Assembly (NCBI GenBank): GCA_030063045.1
Contig: JAQSEB010000181.1
Coordinates: forward strand, 558,001 to 622,000
DNA: 64,000 nt
Reading direction: 5' to 3'
From: Pratylenchus scribneri
Taxonomy: Eukaryota > Nematoda > Chromadorea > Rhabditida > Pratylenchidae
In this document: positions 11,402-23,500 of the stretch, piece by piece
How positions within the stretch are numbered: position 1 is the stretch's first letter
How the letters are laid out: the number at the start of each line of letters is the position of its first letter
The notes under the pieces: model-generated
What the model was told of the DNA's origin: nothing
The model's database searches: none
The model's input: only the letters and a program-made list of their open reading frames with translations
Program-made: the position numbers and the translations under genes

Positions 11402-11668
11402 GGTGAAGAAGAGGAGGAAAAAGATGAAGAGGAAAAGAATGAAGAAGAGGAAAAGGATGAGGAAGAGAAAGATGAAGAAGAGGAAAAGGATGAGGAAGAG
11501 AAAGATGAAGAAGAGGAAAAGGATGAGGAAGAGAAAGATGAAGAAGAGGAAAAGGATGAGGAAGAGAAAGATGAAGAAGAGGAAAAGGATGAGGAAGAGA
11601 AAGATGAAGAAGAGGAAAAGGATGAGGAAGAGAAAGATGAAGAAGAGGAAAATGATGGAGAAGAGGAT
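11402..11668 (+). repeat. 33-bp coding repeat, acidic tail
   Basis: A 33-bp unit coding for EEEEKDEEEKD repeats about six times in perfect register, with a few irregular units before and after. It forms the C-terminal end of the acidic-tail protein. The long open frames on the other frames and strand here are shadows of this repeat. Confidence 0.9.
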
Positions 11669-11671
11669 TAA

Positions 11672-12911
11672 AGGATGAAATAAAAGAAGATGAATGATAA
11701 TGATTGACAGCTGAAGCCTAATAAAATAATTTATTGTGGCTTGATTAACGAATTTGTTGAATAAAAAATTCATTGAAATTGATTTTTGATACTCACTCTA
11801 TATGTATTTTCTTACTAAAACTTGGTTTACTTTACCATTAGTATAGAATTAGTATAGAATCGAATTCTTCGATTTCCAGAATCCCTTAATTCTTCTATTT
11901 AAGCATCAGCGACTTTGATGAGAATGAGAGTCATAGCTCCACAAAAAAAAACTGTTTAATACAATCTTGGTAAAAATTGTTAATCATGATGATTATAATA
12001 TTGTTAGAGATTTAAGAATAATTCTTGGTTCCGTTTTATTTATGATCATAAACAGATTAAATTTTTAAAGTCTTTTAAATGGGTTTGCTTTTTATGGGCA
12101 AAAACGGATCTAATTTTGAAAACCAGAAACAGGGTTGATTTTATGGCCATAAATGGTCTGATTTTATGGTTATAAACTAGTTTGACTTTTAGTCTAATCA
12201 TAATCGCCCAAATCGAACAATAAGTTTTTTTTTAAGAATTTTAGATTGATGATCAACTGTTAATGTAAAAAAGAAAATTTGGCTAGGCTTAAGGTTTTGG
12301 TTAGGATAGGTTTAGGGTTAGGTTAAAGATTTTTCAAAATTAATATTATAATTCCAGAAGAAATTTATATAGTAATTCATCTTTCGAGCGCTTACATTCC
12401 ATTTATTTTTATCATATTTAAGAAAGAATTCAAAAATTTCACTTTTGTGGTCATTGGGATTAAAAGTTTTTATGCAGGGAAAAATTTTTTGGGGAAAAGT
12501 TTTTTATGGGGGGAAAAGTTTTTTTTTGAGGGGGGGGGGGTTTTGCGAGGAAAAAGTTTTTTCTAGCAAGTATCACTACGGCGGCTGATCGAAATTAAAT
12601 ATACTTTAAATTATTTAAATTGGTTAATTGGCTGGTGAGCTATTGCTCGACAAAATCGCTGAGACGCTAGTGGCGAGAAGCTAATATCCCTTACCCGGAA
12701 AAGGGCAGCTGTAAATTTGATTAGCCAACTTGTGGCCAATAAATTTAATTCATTTCCTCCTTCTAAAAACCTTATTCTAAGAAAATGGGGCAAACAGACA
12801 AAAAAAACATAAAGTAGTAAAAATTAATATAATATATTGGCATAAATTCATTCACTTTTTATTCCTCATTCATCACATTTGTTTTTTATGGTATTTTCTA
12901 TTTTCTAGGGT
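11672..12911. other. intergenic, low-complexity
   Basis: AT-rich with no supported gene. It holds a GGTTAGG-like patch (12290-12325) and a strongly G-rich, slippage-prone patch (12480-12560) with a run of about 12 G. Confidence 0.5.
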
Positions 12912-13375
12912 TAATTATACGCAAGGATGCTATGTCAATTCCATAATAGAGTCAATGGTGGTCATTTCCACAATAGTGCAAATGTGAGTGATTTGGACTT
13001 ATAATAAATCAGAAACCGGCTTTAGAGCTTTAGACCCCACAAACCTTATATCACTTTGTAGATCTCATCAAGACGCATCGATTGGTATATAAAATGTCAA
13101 GTTTTGGCCAAATATTAAAGAGTTTTAAACCATTTTTCATTCTTTGATTTTAAACTCTTTAATTTTGGCCAAAAAATGACAAATTTTATACAATTCGATG
13201 TGTCGTGATCGTGATGAGATCTACAAAATGGTATAAGGTTTGTGGGGTCTAAAACCGGTTTTTGATTTATTAGAAGTCGAAAACGCTCACATTGACCCTA
13301 TTGTGGAATTGACCACATTGACACTGTCTTTTGTCTATTGTGGAATTGACCCCAGACGTACACAAGCGTATAATG
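12912..13375. mobile_element. foldback element, ACCGGTTT family, with outer TIRs
   Basis: A palindromic element of about 460 bp. The outer arms share AATTATACGC at the very ends and GTCAATTCCA/TAATAG-like words; the inner arms share AATAAATCAGAAACCGG, GTAGATCTCATCA and TATATAAAATGTCAA in mirror order. Related copies are at 26130-26405, 27875-28215 and, more diverged, 62480-62785. No protein is encoded. Confidence 0.7.
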
Positions 13376-13655
13376 AAAAAGCATATAATGTATACGTATA
13401 GTCAAGATGCGTAAAACGTAACGTTTAATTAGCCCAAAATCGTTGCCTATCACAGTTACATGTAAACGTTACGCCGATGTATAATTAACTCTGGTATTTT
13501 CTAGTATAAAATGAATAAAATTGGCGCAAAAGTGTCTGCCAATTTCACCCATCAAACATGCGCCAATTTATATTTTGAATGAAATGGCCATTGAATGATT
13601 CCAAAAATATTTTTAAATCCATTTCCCACTTTATTCATTCTCACAAATACGCAAA

Positions 13656-16600
13656 ATGAGCCCGGATTTGATTGTTGGCCAAATCATTGGTCTGGCATTG
13701 GCCCTGCCAAGTTTTCCGCTTTACATCATCCAATGTGCCATTGTGATTGGCAATCGAAAAAGCAATAATTTCAATACAATTTTCTATAAATTCTTCCTTC
13801 TCGAAGCATTCAATGTTTGGGAAATTTAATTAATTAATTTAATATTAATAAATCAATTATTTTAGAATTTATTGTTGAATTTCCTTTGCTCTATGTTTTC
13901 GATGCGCCTCAATTGGATTCCGGCATTCCACGATTCATTCCTCTCATTCCCCTCTTGGCTAAGTGGCACCATTTTTGCCATAAATTTTTATAATTTCCAT
14001 GCCCAAAATTTGTTTACCCTTTTTATGCTTATCCAAAGGCTCACTGCCATTTTGAGGCCATTTGATTTTGAAAAGGTCTTTTTCCCATTTATTAGTCCTA
14101 ATCTAGGGATATAGTGATTTGGGTTGAGAGCTGAGCCTTCTCCGGAAGCCTAAGCCCCTTCCAGTGGTCCAAGGAATGGAGGGATGAAGGGACCGACTTT
14201 AAATTATTCTTTATTAATTATTGTGCGAAAAATGTGAAAATAATACATGTAGTGAAGAGGAAAACTATTTTGCGGACACGCCACTTGCGGATCAGGGACG
14301 GGCGCAATTGCCAAAGCCGTTGAACGCAAAACGCAAAAATCTCAAAAAAAATTTTTACGCAAAACGGAAAACGCAACGAAAGGGCTAAAAATAACGCAAA
14401 AAACGCAAAACGCAATTTTAAAAAAAAATAAATTTTATTCAGAAATTTAAATTTTCATAATTCAACTGTCTTCCACCATTTAAATTTTCTTTATTCAATT
14501 GTTTCCATTTTCCATCAAGAATTAAAAGATTGCTGTGCGTAGGCCAAGGGGAAGCATGCTGAAGGCAAGTGAACTAAGCCTTAGGCCAAGTGTTGCGCGG
14601 GATTAAACCGGATAAAGGGGGATAAAGTGGCTTAAGAGGAATTAAGGGTAACAATACCAGGATTAAATGGGGAAATGGGCTGGAACCTGGAAGACGAGCA
14701 CAGTCGATAAGAAGGGTAGACAACCAACATTTTCTCCCCTCCTCGTAAAACTTTGCCCGCGGCAGCGAAAAATATTGCCCAAAAATGGCCCCGATAGGGG
14801 AAAATTTAGATCAAAAATGGCCCCGATAGGGGAAAATTTAGCCCAAAAATAGCCGCGCAGCGAAAAATTTCCATACACAATCTTTTGTTTTTCCATTACT
14901 TCCCTTTTTCATCCATTAAAAATCATCCAATTTTTGCGTTAATTTTCCCATTTTTACGCAAAACGGAAAACGCAACGAAAGGGCCAAAAATAACGCAAAA
15001 AACGCAAAACGCAATTGCGCCCGTCCCTGTTGCGGATGCATCGGTTTGGTGCCGATGGCGATAAAGTTGATATGGAATTGTTTATGACATTTTATTAGGT
15101 ATTAAAATAGCTACAAAATAACATCAAAAGATTCTGCCAATGTTGCATATTCAGAGTTCTGGACAAAAAACCATCAAAATCGCAATTTTAATTAAATCAA
15201 CGGTTTTTTGGCCATAATTCGGTGAATATTCAACATTAGCCGAATCTTTTGATGTCATTTTGCAGCTAATTTATTGCCTAATAAAATGCCATGAACAATT
15301 CAAAATCAACATTACCGCCAGCGGCCCCAAACCATTTCGTCCGCAAGTGGCGGATCCGCAAAAGGCGTTATACGGAAGAGGAAATGCTGTTTGATTGATA
15401 GGGTGACGGGGCAATTATACAAAAATTGTGTGGTACAGTAGGACAAATAGGGAGGACATTTAGGCATTATTTGCATTGGACATAATTATTCATTATATTC
15501 AGATTTGGTATTACTTGTTCCCAATTTCTGCATTTCTCTGTTTTTCAATTCCATTCTTCCCAATTGCCCATTTATTCAATGTTGAAGTTCATTATTATAA
15601 ACATGTGGATGGGGCCGTCCATTTGGATTATGACCATTCATTGAATGTAACAAACGTTGAATAATAAAAATTCATCACACCAAAGCAATCTAATAAATAG
15701 GACCCGGATTTTTATGCACCGAAAAGTGCCAATATATGCGCATATATATGCACCAAAAAAGGCCAAATTATGCACCAAATATGCCAAAAAATGCCGAAAT
15801 ATGCTCGTATATGCACAAAATTAAATTGATTTTTTGGATATTAAAAGTAAAAAAATTAAAAATTTTTTTATTAAACTCAAAAATTTATCATTCTGTTGCT
15901 TAAAATTGCAAAAATATAAATTTTCAAAAATTTTGTGCTGCTAAAAAAATGTTTTATATGCGAGATGCGACCCATAGGGGGACCGTTCACTTTTTAGGAA
16001 AAATTTTTCATTTTATTTTTTTTTTTAAATTTTCTAGTCAAAATAAAGAAATTTTCCCTAAAATACTATTCTAACATAATTTTTGAATAAATTTTTTTTT
16101 CAAAAATTAAAAAAATACACAAAATTTTTTTAAAAATTTCGACATTCCCACTAAAAATTGGCAAAAATTCACGAATTTTTGGAAAATATGCAGCAAAATA
16201 TGCATTAAAATGACAAAATATGCAGAATATGCACATAATGCCAAATTATGACAAAATATGCATTATGAAACCGGTTTAAAACTAATAATTTAGACCTAAA
16301 ACCACTTTTTTCGCACTCCCAATGCTGTGCATATTCGCAAACAAAATATGCATTTGCATAAAAATCCGGGCCTTACTAATAATTCACCATGTATTTAAGT
16401 TGCCAAGTAACAGTAAATTACTTTGCATCGGCTCATCAATTTCATTAGTTCTTTATTGCATTCTAAATTTGGCAATTTTTGTTGCATTCAAATCCGGTCA
16501 AGGCCATCATCAAAATTCATCAAATCCCGCAAATGAGAGCCGAATACGAATTGAATTCCGCCTTATAATCTATTCATTTGCCATTTTTATTGCCCAATTT

Positions 16601-16996
16601 CTTGTTTGCATTTATTGGGTAAGCAATTATTATAGGCACAATAATTGAATGAAAAATAGTAATTTATTCACAGATACTGATGTATATTTTACCAAGAAAT
16701 AATTTATTAATTCCCCTATTAAATCAATACATTTGGATAAATGATCTTCGAACGGTGGTTGGTGGTGATGGTTATTTTGAATAATTATTTTAAAGAGAAA
16801 TATTTAGGTTTTGCCCTCTTGGTTTTTATTATGGGCTTCGGACGAAATGCGCGACAGAGTGAAGAAAATTATTTTGAAATTTGCATTTTGTTTGAAGCCA
16901 AAAGCATCGTCGAATAATTTGGCCCAATCAAATGTGCCCAAAAATAATAGTGAAAAAAGATTGTTCACATCGAGAACAACACCAATTAATCCATAA
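13656..16996 (+). CDS. serpentine receptor, class gamma (Srg)-like
   Basis: Six exons, all phase 0: 13656-13814, 13866-14075, 15503-15646, 16400-16618, 16674-16754 (or 16757) and 16808-16996. They give about 333 residues. Seven hydrophobic helices are visible, in order: near residues 7-30; 42-64; 80-110 with the Srg-like FTLFMLIQRLTAILRPF; 124-150; 175-200; 220-245; and 255-290. The short tail is basic and polar. Srg proteins are G-protein-coupled chemoreceptors of nematode sensory neurons, acting in the cell or cilium membrane. No stop or frame break is seen, so the gene appears intact although introns 2 and 3 are swollen by inserted elements. The ligand cannot be told. Confidence 0.8.
14267..15364. 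mobile_element. palindromic MITE, interrupted by a nested element
   Basis: The ends are inverted: TTTTGCGGAC and CGCCACTTGCGGA at 14268-14291 and CCGCAAGTGGCGGATCCGC at 15340-15362. Its body (15038-15340) is a hairpin with ACATCAAAAGATTCTGCC mirrored by GAATCTTTTGATGT and GGTTTTTTGGCCATAATTCG. A second copy of the body is at about 57070-57405. It lies in intron 2 of the Srg gene and is itself split by the element at 14293-15029. Confidence 0.6.
14293..15029. mobile_element. hAT-like MITE nested in another MITE
   Basis: Perfect 18-bp TIRs, CAGGGACGGGCGCAATTG, with 8-bp direct flanks TTGCGGAT at 14285-14292 and 15030-15037. Inside, a roughly 60-bp block of ACGCAAAACG-type words occurs near each end in the same direction, and a 29-bp block with GGCCCCGATAGGGGAAAATT is repeated twice. 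It is 737 bp long with no supported gene. Confidence 0.85.
15700..16372. mobile_element. TIR element rich in TATGCA words
   Basis: Starts with GACCCGGATTTTTATGCA and ends with the mirror TGCATAAAAATCCGGGCC. The interior is AT-rich with many TATGCACC/ATATGCA words. It fills most of Srg intron 3. No target duplication was resolved. Confidence 0.6.
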
Positions 16997-17435
16997 AAAT
17001 ATTGTAAAATGATTAATTAGAAATTTTGCAAAAGTGATCATTAATTTTGAGACTGTTTCTTTAAAGAGTAGAATATAGTATAGAATGAGGAAAAGATGAA
17101 AAGAATTTGAGGAAATAGGTAGTAAGGAAAGATTATATCACTTTCCTTTGCCCTTTAAAACTTCTTTTTTTCAAATTAATATCATTTTCTAATTGAAATT
17201 GAAAAAATAATACTAGCTATATTGAAATAGCAATCACATGTCTTCCGAAATTAGAAACATACAATAATTTAGGAAAATTGGTTTATGTATTGAAATTTGA
17301 AACAAAACAAATTGATGGGATAAATGAATAATCAAAATAGAATAAAATGTTCCTTAAATCAATACATTCTTCGATACATTCAGATGTTTTTTTTTTAAAA
17401 ATTTTCGACAAAAAATTCCTTCATTTCATTTTAAT
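16997..17435. other. intergenic, nothing seen
   Basis: AT-rich spacer between two convergent genes; both 3' ends face it. Confidence 0.4.
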
Positions 17436-19109
17436 TCATCGGCCCTTTGTCACACTTTTTAGCAAATTTGCTTTTCTTTTGCATGTTCTTCTCAGATGAT
17501 CTTCTAAAGATCTTTTCTTCTCGAATGTTCTTTCACAGATTGGGCACACAAACTGAGTAGTTCCTTTTTTGATGCAGGGTTTTTTATTTTTCGTCATATG
17601 ATCCATCAAAACATCTTTCCGCTTGAAACCTCTTTCACAATTTCGACAGACAAATGGCCTTTCCGCTAAAATATTTTATGAATAAAAAAAATAAACAATA
17701 ATTCCAGAAAACGTACATTGATGTCCTAACACATGACGTTTCAATTCCGATTTAAAGGGAAATATTTTATTACACCAATTGCATTTAAATTCATTTTTAT
17801 GATCTAAAAATAAAAAAAAGATCAAATTTTTTTTTATTAATTTCTCATAAAATATTCTGCTGGTTCAATTATAAATCAGCATAAAATCCCCACCATATCT
17901 ATGTATTTTTATTAATAGTGCTACGCCATTAACAAAAATTTAAATATTTTATTTATTTTCAAAAATTCATACAAAAATTTTTCTTTACATTTCTTTGCAA
18001 AATCTTTTGGATTGTGATCATCAGCAGCTGTTGGTTTCGAAGAAGATTCAGCTATTATTTGTTGAATATTTTGCATTTGATTTTGTTCTATTTGTTGAAA
18101 ATTCATTGAAATATTATTGGAGGAATTTTGTTGGGTCGACGATGATTGTGGAACATTTTCATCATCATTAGTTATGGCTATTCGTTTAGATGAGTGATCT
18201 TTTCCAATTGGCAAAAGCATTCCTTCGGGAAGCCAATCAGCATATGGATTTGATATTAAATGATTGGATTCATTTGAATTCGAAGCATTTTGTTCCGAAT
18301 ATTCGTCCAATTTCCTTTTACCCTTATCTTTTTTTTGATTAATTTTTAAATAAAAAAAAATATGTATTTTTGTATACCTTTTCCTTTATTTAATTGGGAT
18401 TCTTGCCCAATATTTGTTTTTGAGCCTCGATTTGGTACATTTTCTGAAGCCACTGGCAACGGATTCTGTAGATTAGGCTGAAAATTGCATAAGTGGGATT
18501 TCGAAAAATTTTACTGAAAATTCGTTTTTTTATTCAAATTATATATCATATTTCTTCGGGGTTGGGAGCGGATATATTGCATGAAAACTGAAGCCCACAG
18601 CAGGATTATGGAGATTTTTGTACCCAATCTCGAAATCGATTTAAAAGGTTTTGAAATTTTCTTCGCAATCCACAACAAAATTTATTTAAAAAAACAGCTA
18701 AATATAATTCTAAAATATTTCTACTCCACAAGTCATACTTTCTCTGAGAGAAAAGTCCCTAAATAATTTATTCAAATTGGATAATTTAATGAATTTGACT
18801 ATTTACTTGAAAGGATTGCTGGCCAATTACCTCCGGAATATTCTCATATTTCCAATTGTCATCATCAAGTGATGCCAATATCTCATTAAAATCCGCTGGG
18901 TTTAATTTGTACATAATTTTATCCGAATCTAATTCATTATACAAAGTTGCTGCTGGTCCGCTTATTTTTCTTCCTTCATTTAGTGGAGGAGGTCGATAAA
19001 TGTTTTCCGCAGTTGGAATATTTCCTTTTTCGCCTTGAGCATTTGTAAAAATAAAAATTGATGCAAAATTTAATAATAAAATTGCAAATAATAATGTTGG
19101 AATTTTCAT
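17436..19109 (-). CDS. secreted-type C2H2 zinc-finger protein
   Basis: Five exons: 18807-19109, 18378-18477, 17989-18327, 17717-17803 and 17436-17665. All phases agree, giving 352 residues. The start was taken at 19107-19109 because it opens a classic signal peptide, KIPTLLFAILLL..., ending near FTNAQ/GEKG. A long polar linker follows with an NLS-like DKGKRKLDEY and Gln/Asn-rich stretches. The end carries three fingers: CNWC...H...H, CRNC...H and CPIC...H...C. The donor of exon 3 is the least certain junction. Zinc fingers bind nucleic acid in the nucleus, so a signal peptide on the same chain is odd; in plant parasites such proteins can be effectors exported into host nuclei. That role is inference. 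It is a divergent paralogue of the gene at 20596-24050. Confidence 0.7.
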
Positions 19110-19484
19110 TTTCTTTAAAGAAAAAGATTTTAATTTATTAGTGAATTTGATTTTATGTCCCAATTAATTTTTAATAGACTTCAGTAAGGGATTTGAAGGA
19201 GAAATAATATTTGATTGGGTGCTGAAAAAGTGATCATTCGTACATTAAATAATCATGGATGGACTCATTCCCCCCCCCCCCCCCCAAATCGCTCTTACTT
19301 TCCTCCATTTATTTTGCATAAATTTTTTCTATTCCCTTACCACTGCTTATTTGGTGGAATCCATCTAAGACAATATTTTCATTAACGGATGATCCATCCA
19401 ACCTCCTCCCCAATTTTAGGCTTCGTCAATTTCCTTTAAAGTGCCAAGAGCCAAAGAGAGGTTTGAATGAATCGCGGGTGAACG

Positions 19485-19840
19485 TTTCAGTGCCGGCCGT
19501 TTCAGTGCCAGCCATTTTGACGACTCATATCTCAGCAATAAAGAAACCATTTGATGCAATCTTGGTATCATTGGATAGAGCTATTCAAGCTCTATTAAAT
19601 GATATATAGCAATTTGTGAATCCACTTAATTACAAGCTTCTAAATAAAGATGTACGACTCTCATTCACTTTTTCCACTTTAAGTCATTAAAATTTTGATT
19701 AATCTAAAAAGTTTTATCCACTATTCAATAGAGCTTGAATTGCTCTATCCAATGATATCAAGATTGCATCAAACGGTTTCTTCTTTGCTGAGTTATGACT
19801 AGCCAAAGTCGCTGGCACTGAAACGGTCGGCTCTGCTGAA
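19485..19840. mobile_element. foldback element, GTTTCAGTGCCAGC family
   Basis: The arms are inverted over about 110 bp each: GTTTCAGTGCCAGC, then GACTCATATCTCAGCAA and TGGATAGAGCTATTCAAGC on the left, mirrored on the right as GCTTGAATTGCTCTATCCA, TTGCTGAGTTATGACTAG and GCTGGCACTGAAAC. Non-coding. Confidence 0.75.
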
Positions 19841-20225
19841 CAGATCCCCACCGTGAATGGCTGGCTGCTCGATGATGCCCATATTTGCAGAATTGTGTAT
19901 ATATGACCTAGCGCACCCCGGGAATGGCCGATTCCCCAAATCGGCCGCAACACACTGATAAAAGGAAGGCAGAGAATTTGGATTGGAGAAGACAATGATG
20001 GGCCAATTTGATCCAATGGACCCAATTCCTTCTATTCCATATCATACAATTATTCCAAGAAAGGCTTTCACTCTATCCGGTCTCCATTTTTTAGTAATTT
20101 TTTATAGCTTTTCCTCAGAATCTCTTAAAAATATTGCTCCAAATCCAAATCCGGATTCAATTTATTTCTTGAATTTTCCATCCAAGAATTCATAAAGCTC
20201 GTATTTACCTTCAAAACGGTACCCA

Positions 20226-20384
20226 TAGGGATGGGTTCGATGGCCCAAAATAAAAAATTGAAATCGAAAAACGAAATTTCGGAGGGCAAAAAAATTTTCG
20301 AAATCGAAAAACGAAATTTCGATGCGAAAAATTACCGAAAATCGACATCTAAACGAAAAAATCGAAACATCGAACCCATCCCTG
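20226..20384. mobile_element. hAT-like MITE, 159 bp
   Basis: 8-bp direct flanks GGTACCCA at 20218-20225 and 20385-20392. The TIR is (T/C)AGGGATGGGTTCGATG at both ends. The inside is mostly a repeat of AATCGAAAAACGAAATTTCG. It lies about 210 bp upstream of the zinc-finger gene. Confidence 0.85.
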
Positions 20385-20595
20385 GGTACCCATGGAACGA
20401 AGAAAATTTTGTCACCTCTTCAAATTATTTGCCAATGGTCCAATTTATTATTCTCCAATTATCTTCCTTTGAAAATCAGGGATTTTTCAATTGAATTCCA
20501 AGCAAAGGACTAAAATGATATCATTTTAGTAAAATTATTAACATTTATTAATTTGTTATGCCCCTCTTATCATTTTTTATCTTTCAGTTTAAAAT

Positions 20596-23500
20596 ATGAA
20601 AATATTCTTTTATATTTTATTAATTTGTTCAAAAATTATTGAAATAATTTGTGCCGGAGAAAATGATGCTGCTGGCCCATCGCAAAGTGACAAAGGCAAA
20701 AGGAAATTGGACGAATATTTGGAACAAAATTCTTCCAATTCAAATGAATTAAGTCAAAAACCAATAAAAAATCTAAAAAATCAATTTGATTTAAACAAAA
20801 TGCCTGTTGATGAATTTGATTCGTTCAATGATGAAAATTCCCAAAATTCAGCGTCGGTATTGGTACAAATAAAAAGAATGGAACAAAATCCGTCAATTCA
20901 AGGGGCAACAACTCCAGCAGAGGATGGTAATGATATATTATTATTGATATATTGAATTGAATAGACAAAAAAAATTATAATTTAATCAATCTCTTTACAC
21001 TGCATTATCTCACAACATTTTGGTTGTTCTTGTATATTAAAATAAAATGTTTATTCATTTCATGATCAATTAATTATTTTTAAGCAAAATACATATACAC
21101 TTTCCTTCTGAATTGCGGTCTCAAAATTATCTTTTATATTTTTCAAAAATTTGTAACTGAACGAATCTGACATCCATTTTGTCAAATTTTACTATCTTGA
21201 AAATTATTCCCCATTTTTACTATGAAAAAGCAATGGGGACCAATGTCAATTTTTAAAATATTTTTTATAAAAGCAAATTATATCTAAATTGGCTTGGCTC
21301 GGAAAGCAGAATCTAAGTGTAGTGCTATTTAATACTGATACTGCAATTTAGCGAAATTATGGAAAAAATATTATTTGTCTTGATAAAATAATTTGATCTC
21401 TTTCTTGATATATTAGTAATTCAATATTTATAATTAAAAATGGTGCCTCCGCGCTGCGCCGATTAAGTTTATATATCAGTGATGCATATAGTCTCCAAAA
21501 AAAAATCCGATAACCGATATCCGATATGATTCCAAAAAATTCCGATAGGCGATATCCGATATGCCAAAAAATCCGATATTTTCCGATATCCGATAACGAT
21601 ATCCGATACGAAACAAAAAAAAATGCAAAAAAATTTTGGTTAATGTAAAATTATAAATTCATAGAATTTTATTATCAAGTAATTAAAGTTTAAAATGTAA
21701 GAAAATCTAAAATTTTTAGCCAATTTCGCAAATTGACCCCCTAAAAATTCAATTTATTTACCAGCTGTGCCAATGGAAAAAGACGATATAATATCGGATT
21801 TTGCCAAAAATCCGATATCCGATATCCGCTAAACGATATGTCAAAAAAAATCCGATAGCCAATATCTGATATCCGATACGCCAAAAAATCCGATATTTTC
21901 CGATATCCGATACGATATGCATATTAAAAAATATTTCGAAAATTTGCCTTGGTCCCATTTGCCATTTTTTGGTATAATCGACATTATCATACCAAAATGG
22001 TAACATATGACAAAATGGATGTCTTATGCGTGTTCTGCAACCCCGAAAATCCCCATCATAAACGAATTTATGAAAAATCTTTAAAAAAATTTTTGGGATT
22101 TCGAAGGGTTGTCAATGTTGTCAAATATTTATATTAGTCTGGCGCAGGAAAGGATCCGCGCAGGATCCGCAATCCTGCAAATTTGATTTTAACGGCTCTA
22201 ATTTATATACATTTTGTTTTAAAAACTGTCCAATTTCATTGATGTAAGGTCGGAAAATTTAAGTATTCACCCACAAAAATTAAATGATGAATAAACATAT
22301 AAAGTTTTTAACAAACTAATCTTATTAAAAATAATTTTAAAATACATATTTTATTTTAAATCAATTTTAATTTAGAATAATTTGCAAAAATTAAATTAAC
22401 AATTTTTTTTTTCATTTGTTTCAGAAATGAAGAAATTTGAATGCCGTTTCGCTGAATGTGATAAAAAATTTTCCTCATATAGGAGTCGTTGGGACCATGA
22501 GAGAAGGCATCGACGTAAAGAAAAATTTCAATAAATTTCTTTTTTTTCATCAGAGAAGATAAATTAATAATTTAAATTTGAGAAATTAAAGCAAATATTA
22601 ATTTGTAAAATTTAAAAATTTTTAAAAATTTCCCCATGTTTTAGCCGATTTTATGCCATATAAATGTAATTGGCCAGGATGCAAGAAAGAATTTAAATAT
22701 TATGCAAATCGTAGGGTTCATGAGGGAACACATCAAAGTGAGTAAACATTCGAATAAATTTGTTTTTCTTCTTTAGACAATATTTATTCTCCTTTAACCG
22801 AAACATAAATCGGCACTATCTTATCAAGATGATAAGATATTAAAATAGGTGTCAGATTCATTTCATGGGTCCCCGAAAATCCCCATTATATCTGTTACAG
22901 CGAATATTGGAAATCTGCTTATTTCCGGAAATACGCAGGTAGTTGGGTTAGCGAATTTTCGAAATCTCGACTTCTAGGCATCGTACAGACTCGAGAGTAG
23001 GCTCATTCGATTCGGCATGGTCGATTTACTATATGAAATTTCAATTTCAAACCCCTAGCCCTTTTAGCCCCTAAAACCCATGCCGCCCCTACCCTAACCC
23101 TAGCCCTTAAACAAGTCTGAAATTGAAATTTTATATAGTAAATCGACCATGCCGAGTCGAATGAGCCAATTCTCGGGTCTCTACGATACCTAGAAGCCTA
23201 GATTTCCAAAATTCGCTTACCCAATTTCCTAGCGAATTCCGGAAATCGCTAATTTCCAATTTGGGACGCATTTCCGAAGGATTGCTAACATTGAGAATTG
23301 TCGTCAAATATTTTTATAAATGTTGTTTTTGAATACTGTTCATTTTCATTGATGATAAGGCCAGAAAATTTAATAAGTATCACTCAGAAAAACTAAATGA
23401 TGAATATTAAATAAATTTTAAGCATGACTGCAATTTCTAATTTTTAAAAAAATCTGATCGGGTTAAAGCTAGGATTTTAAAATATTTTTTTAAATTTTTT

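Larger units (their letters stand above)
8563..11671 (+). pseudogene. acidic-tail protein gene split by an element insertion
   Basis: Exon 1 starts at ATG 8563; the later exons are 9941-10020, 10364-10544 and 11190-11671, with correct phases throughout. The first coding exon is cut by a 386-bp element at 8760-9145. The sequence on the two sides (reading ...SPTIELAT and then ATHPAKKL...) joins in frame only if the element and one 8-bp duplication are removed (394 bp, not a multiple of three). As it stands the frame runs into the element and stops at 8824-8826. The intact form would be about 370 residues, with a middle part containing LQCYWRSSDQHAVIWAPC and a C-terminal highly acidic repeat. 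I do not recognise the family. No signal peptide is evident. The insertion may be an allele or fixed; splicing of the element looks unlikely because no donor/acceptor pair keeps the frame. Confidence 0.6.
19164..20595. other. shared upstream region of two divergent zinc-finger genes
   Basis: The two paralogues point away from this interval, so it should hold both promoters. It also contains two inserted elements (19485-19840 and 20226-20384) and a C-run at 19271-19286. No clear shared motif was found by eye. Confidence 0.45.

Noticed and set aside
11186..11773. Long hydrophobic minus-strand frame and a Lys/Arg-rich plus frame
   Set aside because: Shadows of the acidic coding repeat.
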